This document shows positions 35,337 to 44,118 of a stretch of 64,000 nt of DNA, piece by piece; the first letter of the stretch is position 1, and each line of letters starts with the position of its first letter. Position numbers and translations under genes: made by a program. Where the stretch lies: NCBI RefSeq assembly GCF_963678875.1, contig NZ_OY787456.1, positions 2,542,001 through 2,606,000 on the forward strand, in the 5' to 3' direction. The notes below the pieces were generated by a model. The model did not search any database. It had not been told where the DNA came from and saw only the letters and a list, made by a program, of their open reading frames with translations. The stretch is from an uncultured Hyphomonas sp. (GTDB taxonomy: Bacteria > Pseudomonadota > Alphaproteobacteria > Caulobacterales > Hyphomonadaceae).

Positions 35337-35355
35337 ACGATGCTGAAAGCCAAAT

Positions 35356-36522
35356 TCAATCGCTGGCCCCGTTGAGCAAGTCGAGAATTTCCCGGGAATG
35401 TTCGCCAAGTCGAGGCGCAGGCGCGATTGAACGCTCCGGCTCACCCACAAAACGCACCGGCGGCTGAACTTCCCAATAACCGCCCTCGCTTGGATGTTCC
35501 CGGCGCTGGAAGAAATTGACCGCTTTCATGTGCGGATCATTTGGTACATCACTGATATCATTGGCGCTGGAGGCTGGAATGTCAGCTTCGCCGAGCAGCT
35601 CCAACAACGCCTCGGTCGTGAAATTCACGAAGTGGGCCTGCACCCGTGACATCATGAAGGCCTGATTAAAGTATCGTCCTCGACGGTCCGATATTCGTTC
35701 ATCGCGCAATTCGTCGGGCGCGCCGATGACATCGAAAAGGCGAACCCACCGCTCATCGACATAAGGCGCGATAACGATCCAGCCATCCTGTGTCCGCAAT
35801 GGCTGCCGGGACGGGTCCACCTGACGCTGATAGCAGAACGGACCAACCGGCGGATCAAATGCCGCTTCGTAGAAATGCTCTTCAAAAAGGAAGCTCGTAA
35901 TGCATTCGAACATCGGCACTTCGACATGCACCGCTTTGCCTGTCTGGTCCCGGTGCCGGAGCGCGGCGAGCGTGGCATACATCGCGTGCAGCCCCGATAC
36001 CTTGTCGGCAAAAGCTGTCGGGATAAACCGCGGCGCCTCATTGCCGTCGACCCTCGGCAAAAGGCTGGTGGCACCAGACAGTCCCTGAATCAGGTCGTCA
36101 TAGGCTGGTCGGCCAGCATAGGGGCCTTCGGTACCGAAACCGAGGCAATGGACGTAAACAATATCCGGTTTGATCTGGCGGACTTCATCGAAAGTCAGCC
36201 CCAGCCGCTCGACGGCATCAGGCCGGATATTGTGAATGAATACATCGCTTTTTTGAATGAGCTGGCGGACGGCCGAGCGCCCTTCATCCGACTTCATGTC
36301 CCAGACAACTGACCGCTTCCCGCGGTTAATCGTCAAATGGCAGGGGCCCATACCGCGATTGTTGGCAGGCTTTCCGACATTGCGAAAATCGTCCCCCTTC
36401 TCCGGCTCCAGCTTGATCACATCGGCGCCGAGGTCTGCGAGTGTTTGCGTGCAGTATGGGCCGAAAATCACCGTCGTCATGTCGGCGATCCGGATACCGT
36501 CCAGAATTGACACTCCAGGCAC
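35356..36522 (-). CDS. Class III (CaiB/BaiF) CoA-transferase (cassette B)
   Basis: 388 residues. The N-terminus reads SILDGIRIADMTTVIFGPYC and GADVIKLEPEKGDDFRNV, with the expected catalytic Asp in the PAYDDLIQGLSG segment; the C-terminus has APAPRLGEHSREIL. The GTG start at 36522 follows GGGAGACATCGA. It is divergent from the pectinacetylesterase-family gene over 171 bp, so the two probably share a regulatory region. It could swap CoA onto the acid released by the nearby esterases. It is only distantly similar to the cassette A transferase. Confidence 0.9.
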   Translation of the reverse strand: MPGVSILDGIRIADMTTVIFGPYCTQTLADLGADVIKLEPEKGDDFRNVGKPANNRGMGPCHLTINRGKRSVVWDMKSDEGRSAVRQLIQKSDVFIHNIRPDAVERLGLTFDEVRQIKPDIVYVHCLGFGTEGPYAGRPAYDDLIQGLSGATSLLPRVDGNEAPRFIPTAFADKVSGLHAMYATLAALRHRDQTGKAVHVEVPMFECITSFLFEEHFYEAAFDPPVGPFCYQRQVDPSRQPLRTQDGWIVIAPYVDERWVRLFDVIGAPDELRDERISDRRGRYFNQAFMMSRVQAHFVNFTTEALLELLGEADIPASSANDISDVPNDPHMKAVNFFQRREHPSEGGYWEVQPPVRFVGEPERSIAPAPRLGEHSREILDLLNGASD

Positions 36523-36693
36523 TCGATGTCTCCCTTTGTCTAATCAAGCGGAAAAGCATCAAATCCGCCAATCGCTTGAGCCATTGGCGAAACGGTAACC
36601 TGCCCTCCGTTCTTGGCCCCCCATATTTGGAGGGGGTAAAGGCGACCGATCCCCATAGGGTGACCAGAAACAAGACAAAACCGGGAGGATCAG

Positions 36694-37800
36694 ATGAATT
36701 CAATTACCGCAAACCTGTTGCTGATGGGCGCCGCGTTCGGCCTGGCGGCTTGCGGCACTCCGGCACAACAAACAGGCACGGAAGACTTCACCACCCCTGC
36801 CCCAGCCATCGTCGCTTCATCTCCTCAGGCAGCGGAATGGCGGAAAGTCTTCCCGGGCGGAGACACACGCTGCACAGACGGAACCGAATTCCACTTTATG
36901 GTCCATGAGGCCGATCCCAAGGAATTGTTGTTCTATCTGGAAGGCGGTGGCGGGTGCTGGAACAAAGCCAGTTGCGATCCCAACGGCTCCCCAACCGCAA
37001 AACTGAATGTCGCTGACCAGAAGGATCCAACGGAAGGCATCTTCGATTTCTCAAACCCGAAAAATCCGTTTGCGAACTATACAGTCGTCTATGTTCCATA
37101 TTGCTCGGGTGATGTTCATATCGGCGATAACTACATTGTTTACCCCGGCAGGGATGAAACTGACCCGCCGCTCCCGGTCTACCATCGCGGCCGCGCCAAT
37201 GTGCAATCTGCGATCGACTGGGTATCTGCCCATCATGATGAGCTGGACGATATCTTCGTAACCGGCGTGTCGGCTGGCGCTGTTCCAACACCTCTCTACG
37301 CATCCATCCTGTCAGACCGGTACAGCGATGCAAAAATCTCCTCTCTCGGAGATGGTGCAGGCGGATATCGTCGCGCCAGCCCCATGAACGACCGGCTGGG
37401 GGATTGGGGTGTCTTCAACCAGATCAACACTGTGCCTGGTTTTGAGAACCTGACACCATCGACCTGGAGTTATGAGCAGATCTATGTCGCCGCGGCAAAG
37501 CAACATCCCGATATCAATATGGCCCGCTTTGATTTCGCTGCCGACCCCGCGCAGTGGCGCTTCCTGAGCGGCAACAGCGAATTCGACACCCTGTTGGAGA
37601 ACCTTGTTGCAAACAACAACGACATTCGCATTGGCGCTCCGGACTTCCGCGCCTATATCGCGCCCGGCGCCGTGCACACCATTCTGCAGAAAAATGCCCT
37701 CTACGAAACGACGGTAAATGGCGTGGTCTTGGTGGACTGGATCGCCGCGCTGGCCCAACACGCCCCTGAGGAAGACGTAAAATGCAATGAATGCGACTGA
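36694..37800 (+). CDS. Pectinacetylesterase-family lipoprotein hydrolase
   Basis: 368 residues. An N-terminal signal with a lipobox-like LAAC suggests a lipoprotein. The oxyanion segment YLEGGGGCWNKASC, VYVPYCSGDVHIGDN, the nucleophile elbow VTGVSAGAVPTPLYAS and the His in APGAVHTIL match the pectinacetylesterase/Notum fold. These enzymes remove acetyl or acyl groups by ester hydrolysis. With the tannase and the DUF6351 protein it is the third secreted esterase in the region. GGGAGG lies 5 nt before the ATG. It converges with the integrase gene. Confidence 0.85.
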   Translation: MNSITANLLLMGAAFGLAACGTPAQQTGTEDFTTPAPAIVASSPQAAEWRKVFPGGDTRCTDGTEFHFMVHEADPKELLFYLEGGGGCWNKASCDPNGSPTAKLNVADQKDPTEGIFDFSNPKNPFANYTVVYVPYCSGDVHIGDNYIVYPGRDETDPPLPVYHRGRANVQSAIDWVSAHHDELDDIFVTGVSAGAVPTPLYASILSDRYSDAKISSLGDGAGGYRRASPMNDRLGDWGVFNQINTVPGFENLTPSTWSYEQIYVAAAKQHPDINMARFDFAADPAQWRFLSGNSEFDTLLENLVANNNDIRIGAPDFRAYIAPGAVHTILQKNALYETTVNGVVLVDWIAALAQHAPEEDVKCNECD

Positions 37801-37937
37801 CCCTTCTTTACGACAGTCCGTGATTTTCGTGGTTGAAAATGCCCCTTGCAAACTGAATATCAGTAAGGGGTAGGCCACCACCATCGACCACATTGGCAAT
37901 CCATCAAACGCAAACGCGGTGCAATCTATGTGGGCCG

Positions 37938-39635
37938 TCAGCCCACAAGATGCTCTTTCGCATCAGCTGACAGCCCAAAATCGAGCTTGGCCACCCATCC
38001 CCACAATACATCGATCTTACTACCCGCCCCATAATTGTGAGCGGCCTGGCTATCACTGTGCCCCATAATAAATTTCTGCTCGCCCTCTGGCACGGCGGCG
38101 TTCCGTAGAGCATCCTTGAAAGTATGTCGAAGGCTGTGAGCTACAATCCGCTTATCCGTCAGGCCGACACGATTGAAATAGCGACCAATCACCTTGGAAT
38201 AGTAGTTGCTGACCTGCGCTTTCGAATAAATCCCGCGAAACAACCGCTTTTTCGGGGCCTGCTTTTGCCTTTGCCGCACAAAATCCGCGAAGCCAAAACT
38301 AATGAGATCGGGGTGGATTGGCACATACCGATCTGACACATCCTGCTTCAAATCGATTTTGGCCAAGTCAACGTCAAAATAGGGATATTCCGTGTCTACG
38401 ATGACATCCTCGGCCGCTATCTGCAAAGGCTCAGCCAATCGCATGCCTGTGTATAGAAGAACCAACGGCATCCAATATAGGTCGTCTTTCAACACGTACT
38501 TGCCGGGTTCATATCGTTTCGCCGCGCTTTTGCAGCCAGTGTATAGCGGCGAAGAAAATAGCTGATCGAGTTCCGCTGTCGTGAACGGCCTTCTCTTCTG
38601 ACTCTTTGGCGTCTTAGGCACTTTGATCTGAAGATGTATGCCAGGAACGGTTTGTATCGCTCCCACCGAAAGCAACCACCGAAGAAATGTCTTCACGGTA
38701 TCGAACTTTTTCTTGGCCGTGGTGGGATGCACCTGTTCAGTCTCCACTGACGCTTTCGCCAGCTTTAGGGGCGTATCTGTGGCGATATTCTTTTTGAGCT
38801 GAGAGACGACCTTCTTGAACTCAATCATTTGGTCTGGGGTGATGTCCCGTACATCCGCATCATTTCCAACGAATTCAGCGAACCAATTCAGAACCCCGCG
38901 CTTTTCAGCGATCGTATTGGGCTTGGCATCTGCGCTATCTAGATACTGCTCAATTCTCTCACGAACCGACCCGCCGGCTCCTGGCCTGGCCGAATGTGTT
39001 ACAGCTGAATACGTGATGGGTGCATTTGGGTGTGAACCCGGGGTCACATTCAACTGAGCAAATAACGGGTCCTCGGGCGAATATGGATCCAGCAGCGATC
39101 GCTGACGGAACAGTATGTAGTTGAGATGTTCCCGCCGCGCACGAGCAACACCTTCCAGCAACTGGCCCCACTGCAACTTAGTTAAATCCGCCGGCGTCGT
39201 GCCTATAGCATCAAGCAGATTGGAGGCTTCTTGTTTAATGTCGCTGGAATAGTCCCGATGAGCGGCCATAGCGGCTAGCTCAGCTTGCATTTCTTCTGCG
39301 GCGGCTGACTGCCGGTTCATATCCCAATCGTAAGCACCGGGCTCAACTGGGTCTGGAACCGAATGGTTTGCCACCAGAGTTCTGAAGAATCCATCGATCA
39401 GCTTGTTGATGTCGTTTTCACTCACTTCACCCATGGCCACGATGCTATCACACAGATCTACGAACCGGGAGCCGGCTTGAAGAGCCAGGTATCGCGCGAG
39501 TGAAGGGTCGCGGGTATGCAAAGAGCGCTGAACTTCCTTGCGCCCGAACAGATCGTGCATGCGCTTAGGAATGGGCAGCCGGACCTGATACGTCGATCCA
39601 CGCAGCATCAAATAAGGGACACGACGGCGGGTCAC
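37938..39635 (-). CDS. Tyrosine-type site-specific integrase with N-terminal DUF6538-like domain
   Basis: 565 residues. The N-terminus (LMLRGSTYQVRLPIPKRMHD, then VQRSLHTRDPSLARYLAL) fits the DUF6538 segment of phage-type integrases. A SAM-like core-binding domain follows around 235-330. The catalytic domain has TGMRLAEPLQI (first Arg), HSLRHTF (HxxR) and MGHSDSQAAHNYG (final His and Tyr nucleophile). It starts at GTG 39635, 109 bp from the 3' end of tRNA-Ser, the usual place for an integrase that uses that tRNA as its target. It should catalyse insertion and excision of the island. Confidence 0.92.
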   Translation of the reverse strand: MTRRRVPYLMLRGSTYQVRLPIPKRMHDLFGRKEVQRSLHTRDPSLARYLALQAGSRFVDLCDSIVAMGEVSENDINKLIDGFFRTLVANHSVPDPVEPGAYDWDMNRQSAAAEEMQAELAAMAAHRDYSSDIKQEASNLLDAIGTTPADLTKLQWGQLLEGVARARREHLNYILFRQRSLLDPYSPEDPLFAQLNVTPGSHPNAPITYSAVTHSARPGAGGSVRERIEQYLDSADAKPNTIAEKRGVLNWFAEFVGNDADVRDITPDQMIEFKKVVSQLKKNIATDTPLKLAKASVETEQVHPTTAKKKFDTVKTFLRWLLSVGAIQTVPGIHLQIKVPKTPKSQKRRPFTTAELDQLFSSPLYTGCKSAAKRYEPGKYVLKDDLYWMPLVLLYTGMRLAEPLQIAAEDVIVDTEYPYFDVDLAKIDLKQDVSDRYVPIHPDLISFGFADFVRQRQKQAPKKRLFRGIYSKAQVSNYYSKVIGRYFNRVGLTDKRIVAHSLRHTFKDALRNAAVPEGEQKFIMGHSDSQAAHNYGAGSKIDVLWGWVAKLDFGLSADAKEHLVG

Positions 39636-39743
39636 TGACTAGCGTCCTGAACGGCTAATTGTGACAGTGTATTGTGACAGTCGCGGATACACGACGGTGT
39701 CCACAACAGCAGGCTTCTGTATTTATTGAAGTAATTACAAAAC

Positions 39744-39760
39744 TGGCGGAGAGAGAGGGA
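39744..39760. repeat. Right copy of the 17-bp attachment-site repeat
   Basis: TGGCGGAGAGAGAGGGA, forming the 3' end of tRNA-Ser on the minus strand and matching 18695-18711 exactly. Confidence 0.65.
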
Positions 39761-39833
39761 TTCGAACCCTCGGAACCCTTGCGAGTTCACTAGTTTTCGA
39801 GACTAGCCTATTCAACCACTCTAGCACCTCTCC
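39744..39833 (-). tRNA. tRNA-Ser (anticodon CGA)
   Basis: 90 nt, with the long variable arm of class II tRNAs. The acceptor stem is GGAGAGG with TCTCTCC. The anticodon stem CTAGT/ACTAG encloses loop CTCGAAA, the T-arm is GAGGG-TTCGAAT-CCCTC, and the 3' end has an encoded GCCA. The integrase gene abuts its 3' end. Confidence 0.95.
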
Positions 39834-40015
39834 GCGCCGGTGTTGAAGCGCCGTCACCTATAATGACTGCGCGTGGATTTCAACCACCTGAAAACGCCTG
39901 AAGATGATATTTGACAGCGCTGCCGCTTTAGTGTTTACCCCCCGCTTCAGGCGCGGGGCCGGTGACGGCTCCCGTGCGTATCCCGTTTATTTCCATGCCG
40001 GAAGGATGAGACCAC

Positions 40016-40633
40016 ATGTTCGCGGTCATCAAGACAGGTGGCAAACAATACAAGGTCGCTGAAGGCGATACGATTGTTGTCGAAAAGCTTAATGCCGAAG
40101 CTGGCAAGGATGTGGTCTTCGATACCGTCCTGATGCTGGGCGAAGGCGCAAATGTTACGGTTGGCGCGCCCCTCGTGGCCGGCGCAGCTGTGACCGGTGA
40201 AGTCGCTGAGCAGACCCGCGGTGATAAAGTCATCACCCGCAAGAAGCGCCAGCGCCAGACCTACCGCCGCACGATCGGCCACAAACAGCACCTGACCGTG
40301 GTGAAAATCACCGGTATCAGCGCTGATGGTGCCAAGAAGCCGGCGAAAAAAGCCTCTGCCAAGACGGAAGAGGCCCCGAAGGCTGAAGCCGCTGCTCCGG
40401 CAGCAGCTGCCCCGGCCGCTGACGCAGGCGCAGCCGACAACCTCAAGAAGCTGACCGGCATCGGCCCGGCCCTTGAGAAAAAGCTGAACGGCGCAGGCAT
40501 CACCACCTTCGCCCAGATCGCTGCCCTCACCGACGCCCAGATCGCCGAGCTGGAAGAACAGCTCAGCCTCGCTGGCCGCTTCGCCAAGGACGGCTGGGTC
40601 GAGCAGGCAAAAGAACTCGCAAAAGACGCATAA
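40016..40633 (+). CDS. rplU: Ribosomal protein L21 (bL21) with a C-terminal helix-hairpin-helix extension
   Basis: 205 residues, about twice the usual 100. Residues 1-103 are a standard L21 (MFAVIKTGGKQYKV; RQRQTYRRTIGHKQHLT). An Ala/Pro/Lys-rich linker (about 105-145) follows, then a compact domain with LTGIGPALEKKLNGAGITTFAQIA, a helix-hairpin-helix type fold also seen after L21 in other alphaproteobacteria. It binds 23S rRNA in the large subunit. It is followed by rpmA after 41 bp, the conserved order. Confidence 0.96.
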   Translation: MFAVIKTGGKQYKVAEGDTIVVEKLNAEAGKDVVFDTVLMLGEGANVTVGAPLVAGAAVTGEVAEQTRGDKVITRKKRQRQTYRRTIGHKQHLTVVKITGISADGAKKPAKKASAKTEEAPKAEAAAPAAAAPAADAGAADNLKKLTGIGPALEKKLNGAGITTFAQIAALTDAQIAELEEQLSLAGRFAKDGWVEQAKELAKDA

Positions 40634-40674
40634 GGCCTGTATAAGGCCCTCCGCTAAAGGATCAGGAGCAACTC

Positions 40675-40944
40675 ATGGCTCATAAGAAATCAGGTGGTTC
40701 GTCCCGCAACGGCCGCGATTCGAATCCGAAGTACCTCGGCGTGAAGAAGTTCGGTGGCGAGCACGTCATCCCGGGCAACATTCTCGTTCGTCAGCGCGGC
40801 ACTCAGAAGTGGCCGGGCAAAGGCGTCGGCATGGGCCGCGATCACACCCTGTTTGCGCTCACCGAGGGCAAGGTCGAGTTTGCGAAGAAGGCCAAGGGCC
40901 GCGTCTACGTAAACATTGTACCGGTGGCGGAAGCAGCAGAATAG
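40675..40944 (+). CDS. rpmA: Ribosomal protein L27 (bL27)
   Basis: 89 residues, normal length. MAHKKSGGSSRNGRDSNPKY and VIPGNILVRQRGT are signature stretches; the N-terminal tail reaches the peptidyl-transferase centre. GGAGCAACTC precedes the ATG. It is co-transcribed with rplU and followed by a strong hairpin. Confidence 0.98.
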   Translation: MAHKKSGGSSRNGRDSNPKYLGVKKFGGEHVIPGNILVRQRGTQKWPGKGVGMGRDHTLFALTEGKVEFAKKAKGRVYVNIVPVAEAAE

Positions 40945-41001
40945 CGGCTGACAGCGCGGCCGCGGGAACGTGGCCGGATCGCACCAGACGATCAGTTTCC
41001 G

Positions 41002-41032
41002 GGGGGAGGCAGGCCACTGTCTCCCCCTTTTT
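41002..41032 (+). terminator. Intrinsic terminator after rpmA
   Basis: GGGGGAGGCAG pairs with CTGTCTCCCCC (one G-U) around a 4-nt loop and is followed by TTTTT. Confidence 0.85.
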
Positions 41033-41076
41033 CAATGCCTCCCCTGCCCGCTTACGACTCAGGAAGGAGTCACAGC

Positions 41077-41592
41077 ATGAGTGCAGTCATAACGACGGAC
41101 AGGCTCACCTTGCGCCGCATCTGGCCGGAGGACGCCCCGACCATCACCGACCTGGTGAACCAGCCGCAGATCTACCGGATGGTTGTCAGCATTCCGGCCC
41201 ACCAAACCGTAGCACAGACGGAGGACTGGATCGCCAAGCATCCATCCGGGCGGGAAACCAACACCAGGCATGTGCTGGGAATCGAGCAGGACAAGCGCCT
41301 GATCGGTATCGTCAGCGGTGAGCGCAAAGACCCGCACCTGCCCTTCAATGTCGGATACTGGCTGGCCCCATCGGCCTGGGGCAATGGCTTCATGACGGAA
41401 GCGGCCGGCGCCCTGATCCAATGGCTGCGCGACCGGGGCGAGCGTGCGTTCGTCTCCGGCTACCTGATAGACAATCCGGCCTCGGGGCGCGTGCTGGAAA
41501 AGCTGCAATTCATGAAGGCCGACCGGCGCCCTGTGTTCTGCATGGGCCGCGGCGAGCGCGTCGACCATTTCAACATGGCGCGTGTCGGCTGA
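41077..41592 (+). CDS. GNAT-family N-acetyltransferase (RimJ/RimL-like)
   Basis: About 171 residues from ATG 41077 (GGAAGGAG upstream). TDRLTLRRIWPEDAPTI is the typical RimJ/L-like start, and NVGYWLAPSAWGNGFMTEAAGALIQW with DNPASGRVLEKLQF carry the acetyl-CoA-binding region. It would acetylate an amino group on a protein or small molecule. It lies between rpmA and obgE, a conserved arrangement in many alphaproteobacteria. The substrate is unknown. Confidence 0.9.
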   Translation: MSAVITTDRLTLRRIWPEDAPTITDLVNQPQIYRMVVSIPAHQTVAQTEDWIAKHPSGRETNTRHVLGIEQDKRLIGIVSGERKDPHLPFNVGYWLAPSAWGNGFMTEAAGALIQWLRDRGERAFVSGYLIDNPASGRVLEKLQFMKADRRPVFCMGRGERVDHFNMARVG

Positions 41593-41613
41593 AACACGTA
41601 GTAAGAGAGCACC

Positions 41614-42660
41614 ATGAAGTTCCTCGATCAGGCCAAGGTCTACATCCAGTCCGGAACGGGCGGCTCCGGCTGCGTGTCCTTCCGGCGTGAGAAGTATATC
41701 GAATATGGTGGCCCGGATGGCGGCGATGGCGGCCGGGGCGGTGATGTCTGGGCCGAAGCGGTCGAGGGGCTGAACACGCTGATCGACTACCGCTACCAGC
41801 AGCACTTCAAGGCGAAGCGCGGCGGCCATGGCATGGGCAAGCAGCGCACCGGCGCGAAGGGGGACGATGTCGTCCTGAAACTGCCCGTGGGCACACAGAT
41901 CTTCGAGGAAGACCAGGAAACCCTCATCGCGGACCTGACTGAAGTCGGCCAGCGCGTCCTGCTGGCGCAGGGCGGCAATGGCGGCTGGGGCAATATGCGC
42001 TTCAAGTCATCGACCAACCAGGCCCCGCGCCGCGCCAATCCGGGCGAAGAAGGCGAAGAGGCCTGGATCTGGCTGCGCCTGAAGCTCATCGCCGATGCCG
42101 GCCTGATCGGCCTGCCGAATGCCGGCAAGTCGACCTTCCTGTCAGCTGTGACAGCGGCCCACCCCAAGATCGCGGATTATCCGTTCACGACGCTTCACCC
42201 CGGCCTCGGCGTGGTCGACCTCGGCCCCGGCACACGTTTCGTGCTGGCCGACATTCCGGGCCTGATCGAAGGCGCTGCGGAAGGTGCAGGCCTCGGGCAC
42301 CGCTTTCTCGGTCATGTGGAGCGCTGCAAGGTGCTGCTGCACCTGATCGACTGCACGCAGGACGATGTCGCCGGTGCCTACCGCACCATTCGCGGTGAAC
42401 TCGAAGCCTATGACGAGGAACTGGCCCAGCGGCCGGAGATCGTCTGCCTCAACAAGATCGATGCACTGACGCCCGAACTCGTCGAGGAGCAGGCAAAGCA
42501 GCTGGCGACCGAATACAAGGGCAAGCCGCTGCTCATCTCGGGCGTGACTGGCCAGGGCGTGAAACAGGCGCTCTACGAGGTCGCCCGGTATCTCGGCATC
42601 CAGGCAGAACTGGAAGCCGAAGAAAATCCGGATGCGGACGACAGCTGGACGCCGCTTTAG
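41614..42660 (+). CDS. obgE: Obg-family GTPase
   Basis: 348 residues. The Gly-rich Obg fold (residues about 1-158, with GGDGGRGGDVWAE) precedes a G domain with GLPNAGKSTFL (G1), DYPFTTLHPGLG (G2), DIPGLIEGAAEGAGLG (G3) and NKID (G4). It is an essential GTPase of ribosome assembly and stress response. It lies 21 bp after the acetyltransferase gene, so it is probably in the same transcript. Confidence 0.98.
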   Translation: MKFLDQAKVYIQSGTGGSGCVSFRREKYIEYGGPDGGDGGRGGDVWAEAVEGLNTLIDYRYQQHFKAKRGGHGMGKQRTGAKGDDVVLKLPVGTQIFEEDQETLIADLTEVGQRVLLAQGGNGGWGNMRFKSSTNQAPRRANPGEEGEEAWIWLRLKLIADAGLIGLPNAGKSTFLSAVTAAHPKIADYPFTTLHPGLGVVDLGPGTRFVLADIPGLIEGAAEGAGLGHRFLGHVERCKVLLHLIDCTQDDVAGAYRTIRGELEAYDEELAQRPEIVCLNKIDALTPELVEEQAKQLATEYKGKPLLISGVTGQGVKQALYEVARYLGIQAELEAEENPDADDSWTPL

Positions 42661-42673
42661 AGTATGGCGGCAC

Positions 42674-42901
42674 CTAGTGGTGGTGCGGTTCGGTATTGAT
42701 CGCGCCGCACTTGCCGCACTTCACGATCACACCATGCGCATCATGATGAGCCACATCCACCAGCAGCGTCGTTTTGCACCGTCCGCAGCGATAGGTTTCG
42801 TCCCCGCCGCCTTCGCGCAGCGGCGTGCCCGCCGTGTGCTCCAGCACTTCGTGGCCGGCGGCCTGTTCGGGCGTGATCAGGATCATGTTGAACTGCGGCA
42901 T
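42674..42901 (-). CDS. Small zinc-ribbon-like protein
   Basis: 75 residues from ATG 42901 (AGAGAGG upstream). Two CxxC pairs, YRCGRCKT and VKCGKCG, form a likely zinc ribbon; His pairs (VAHHDAHG, the C-terminal EPHHH) surround them. It is convergent with obgE. No known family can be named; a metal- or nucleic-acid-binding role is inference. Confidence 0.75.
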   Translation of the reverse strand: MPQFNMILITPEQAAGHEVLEHTAGTPLREGGGDETYRCGRCKTTLLVDVAHHDAHGVIVKCGKCGAINTEPHHH

Positions 42902-43002
42902 GGATACCTCTCTTTTCGTCCCACTGAGGCGCAACGGCCTACCTTGTCAACGCTCGACTTTTTTCTTCCGGCAAGGCCCGCACTCATGTATCGCTGCGCG
43001 CC

Positions 43003-44118
43003 ATGATCGCTGAAGCCCTCGCCCAAGCCAAACGCATCGTCGTAAAGACCGGATCGGCCCTGATCGCCGAGAACGGACACCCCCGGCATGCCTGGCTGGA
43101 GAAGCTGGCCGCTGACATTGCCGCCTGCCGGGCGCGCGATCAGGAGGTCATTCTCGTCTCTTCCGGCGCCGTGGCGCTTGGCCGGGCGGAACTCGGCTCA
43201 GCGGGCACCGCCCGGCTGGACCAGAAGCAGGCCGCCGCCGCGATCGGCCAGCCGCGCCTGATGGCCGCCCTCGCCACCGCCTTCGCCCCGCATGGGCTGA
43301 CCGTTGGCCAGGCGCTGCTGACGCCGACCGATACCGAAATCCGCCGCCGCTGGCTGAACGCCCGCGCAACGCTGGAAACCCTGCTGGAAGCAGGTGTCTT
43401 GGCCGTGATCAACGAGAACGATACGGTCGCCACCGAAGAGATCCGCTATGGTGACAATGACCGGCTCGCCGCTCGCGTTGCCCAGATGATGGGCGCAGAC
43501 CTGCTGGTCCTCCTGTCGGACATTGACGGCCTCTACACCGCCGATCCACGCAGCAACCCGGACGCCGCCCATATCGGCGTACTGGACGCGCTGACGCCTG
43601 AGCATGACGCCATGGCGACCGGGGCGAATGCCTCGGCAGGTGTCGGCTCCGGCGGCATGGTCACCAAGCTCGCCGCGGCGCGCATCGCACACGCCGCCGG
43701 CTGTTCCACCGTCATCACCATCGGCAACCGCGAGCATCCGCTGCTGGCCCTCTCCGAAGGGGCCCGCGCGACGCTGATCCGCGCCAACACGACGCCTGCA
43801 CGCGCCCGCGAAGCCTGGCTCGCCGGACACCTGCAGCCGGAAGGCTTCATCACGGTGGACAAGGGCGCCGCCCGCGCGCTGAAAGATGGTGCCAGCCTGC
43901 TGGCCGTCGGCGTCACCGGCGTGGACGGCAATTTCGACAAGGGCGCCGCTGTCGCCATCAAGGGGCCGGACGGCAAGATCATCGCCCGGGGCGTCACCGC
44001 CTACGCCGCCGCCGACATCCAGCGCATCGCCGGGCGCCAGAGCGAGGAGACCGAGACGATTCTCGGCTATCGCGGCCGCCCCGCCATCGTCCACCGTGAC
44101 GACATGGTTCGCACGTGA
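43003..44118 (+). CDS. proB: Glutamate 5-kinase
   Basis: 371 residues. RIVVKTGSALIAE, LVSSGAVALGRAEL and VINENDTVATEEIRYGDNDRL are amino-acid-kinase signatures of ProB. The C-terminal 100 residues (GFITVDKGAARALKDGASL) form the PUA domain. It phosphorylates glutamate in the first step of proline synthesis. It overlaps the following acetyltransferase gene by 4 bp. proA is not next to it here. Confidence 0.97.
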   Translation: MIAEALAQAKRIVVKTGSALIAENGHPRHAWLEKLAADIAACRARDQEVILVSSGAVALGRAELGSAGTARLDQKQAAAAIGQPRLMAALATAFAPHGLTVGQALLTPTDTEIRRRWLNARATLETLLEAGVLAVINENDTVATEEIRYGDNDRLAARVAQMMGADLLVLLSDIDGLYTADPRSNPDAAHIGVLDALTPEHDAMATGANASAGVGSGGMVTKLAAARIAHAAGCSTVITIGNREHPLLALSEGARATLIRANTTPARAREAWLAGHLQPEGFITVDKGAARALKDGASLLAVGVTGVDGNFDKGAAVAIKGPDGKIIARGVTAYAAADIQRIAGRQSEETETILGYRGRPAIVHRDDMVRT

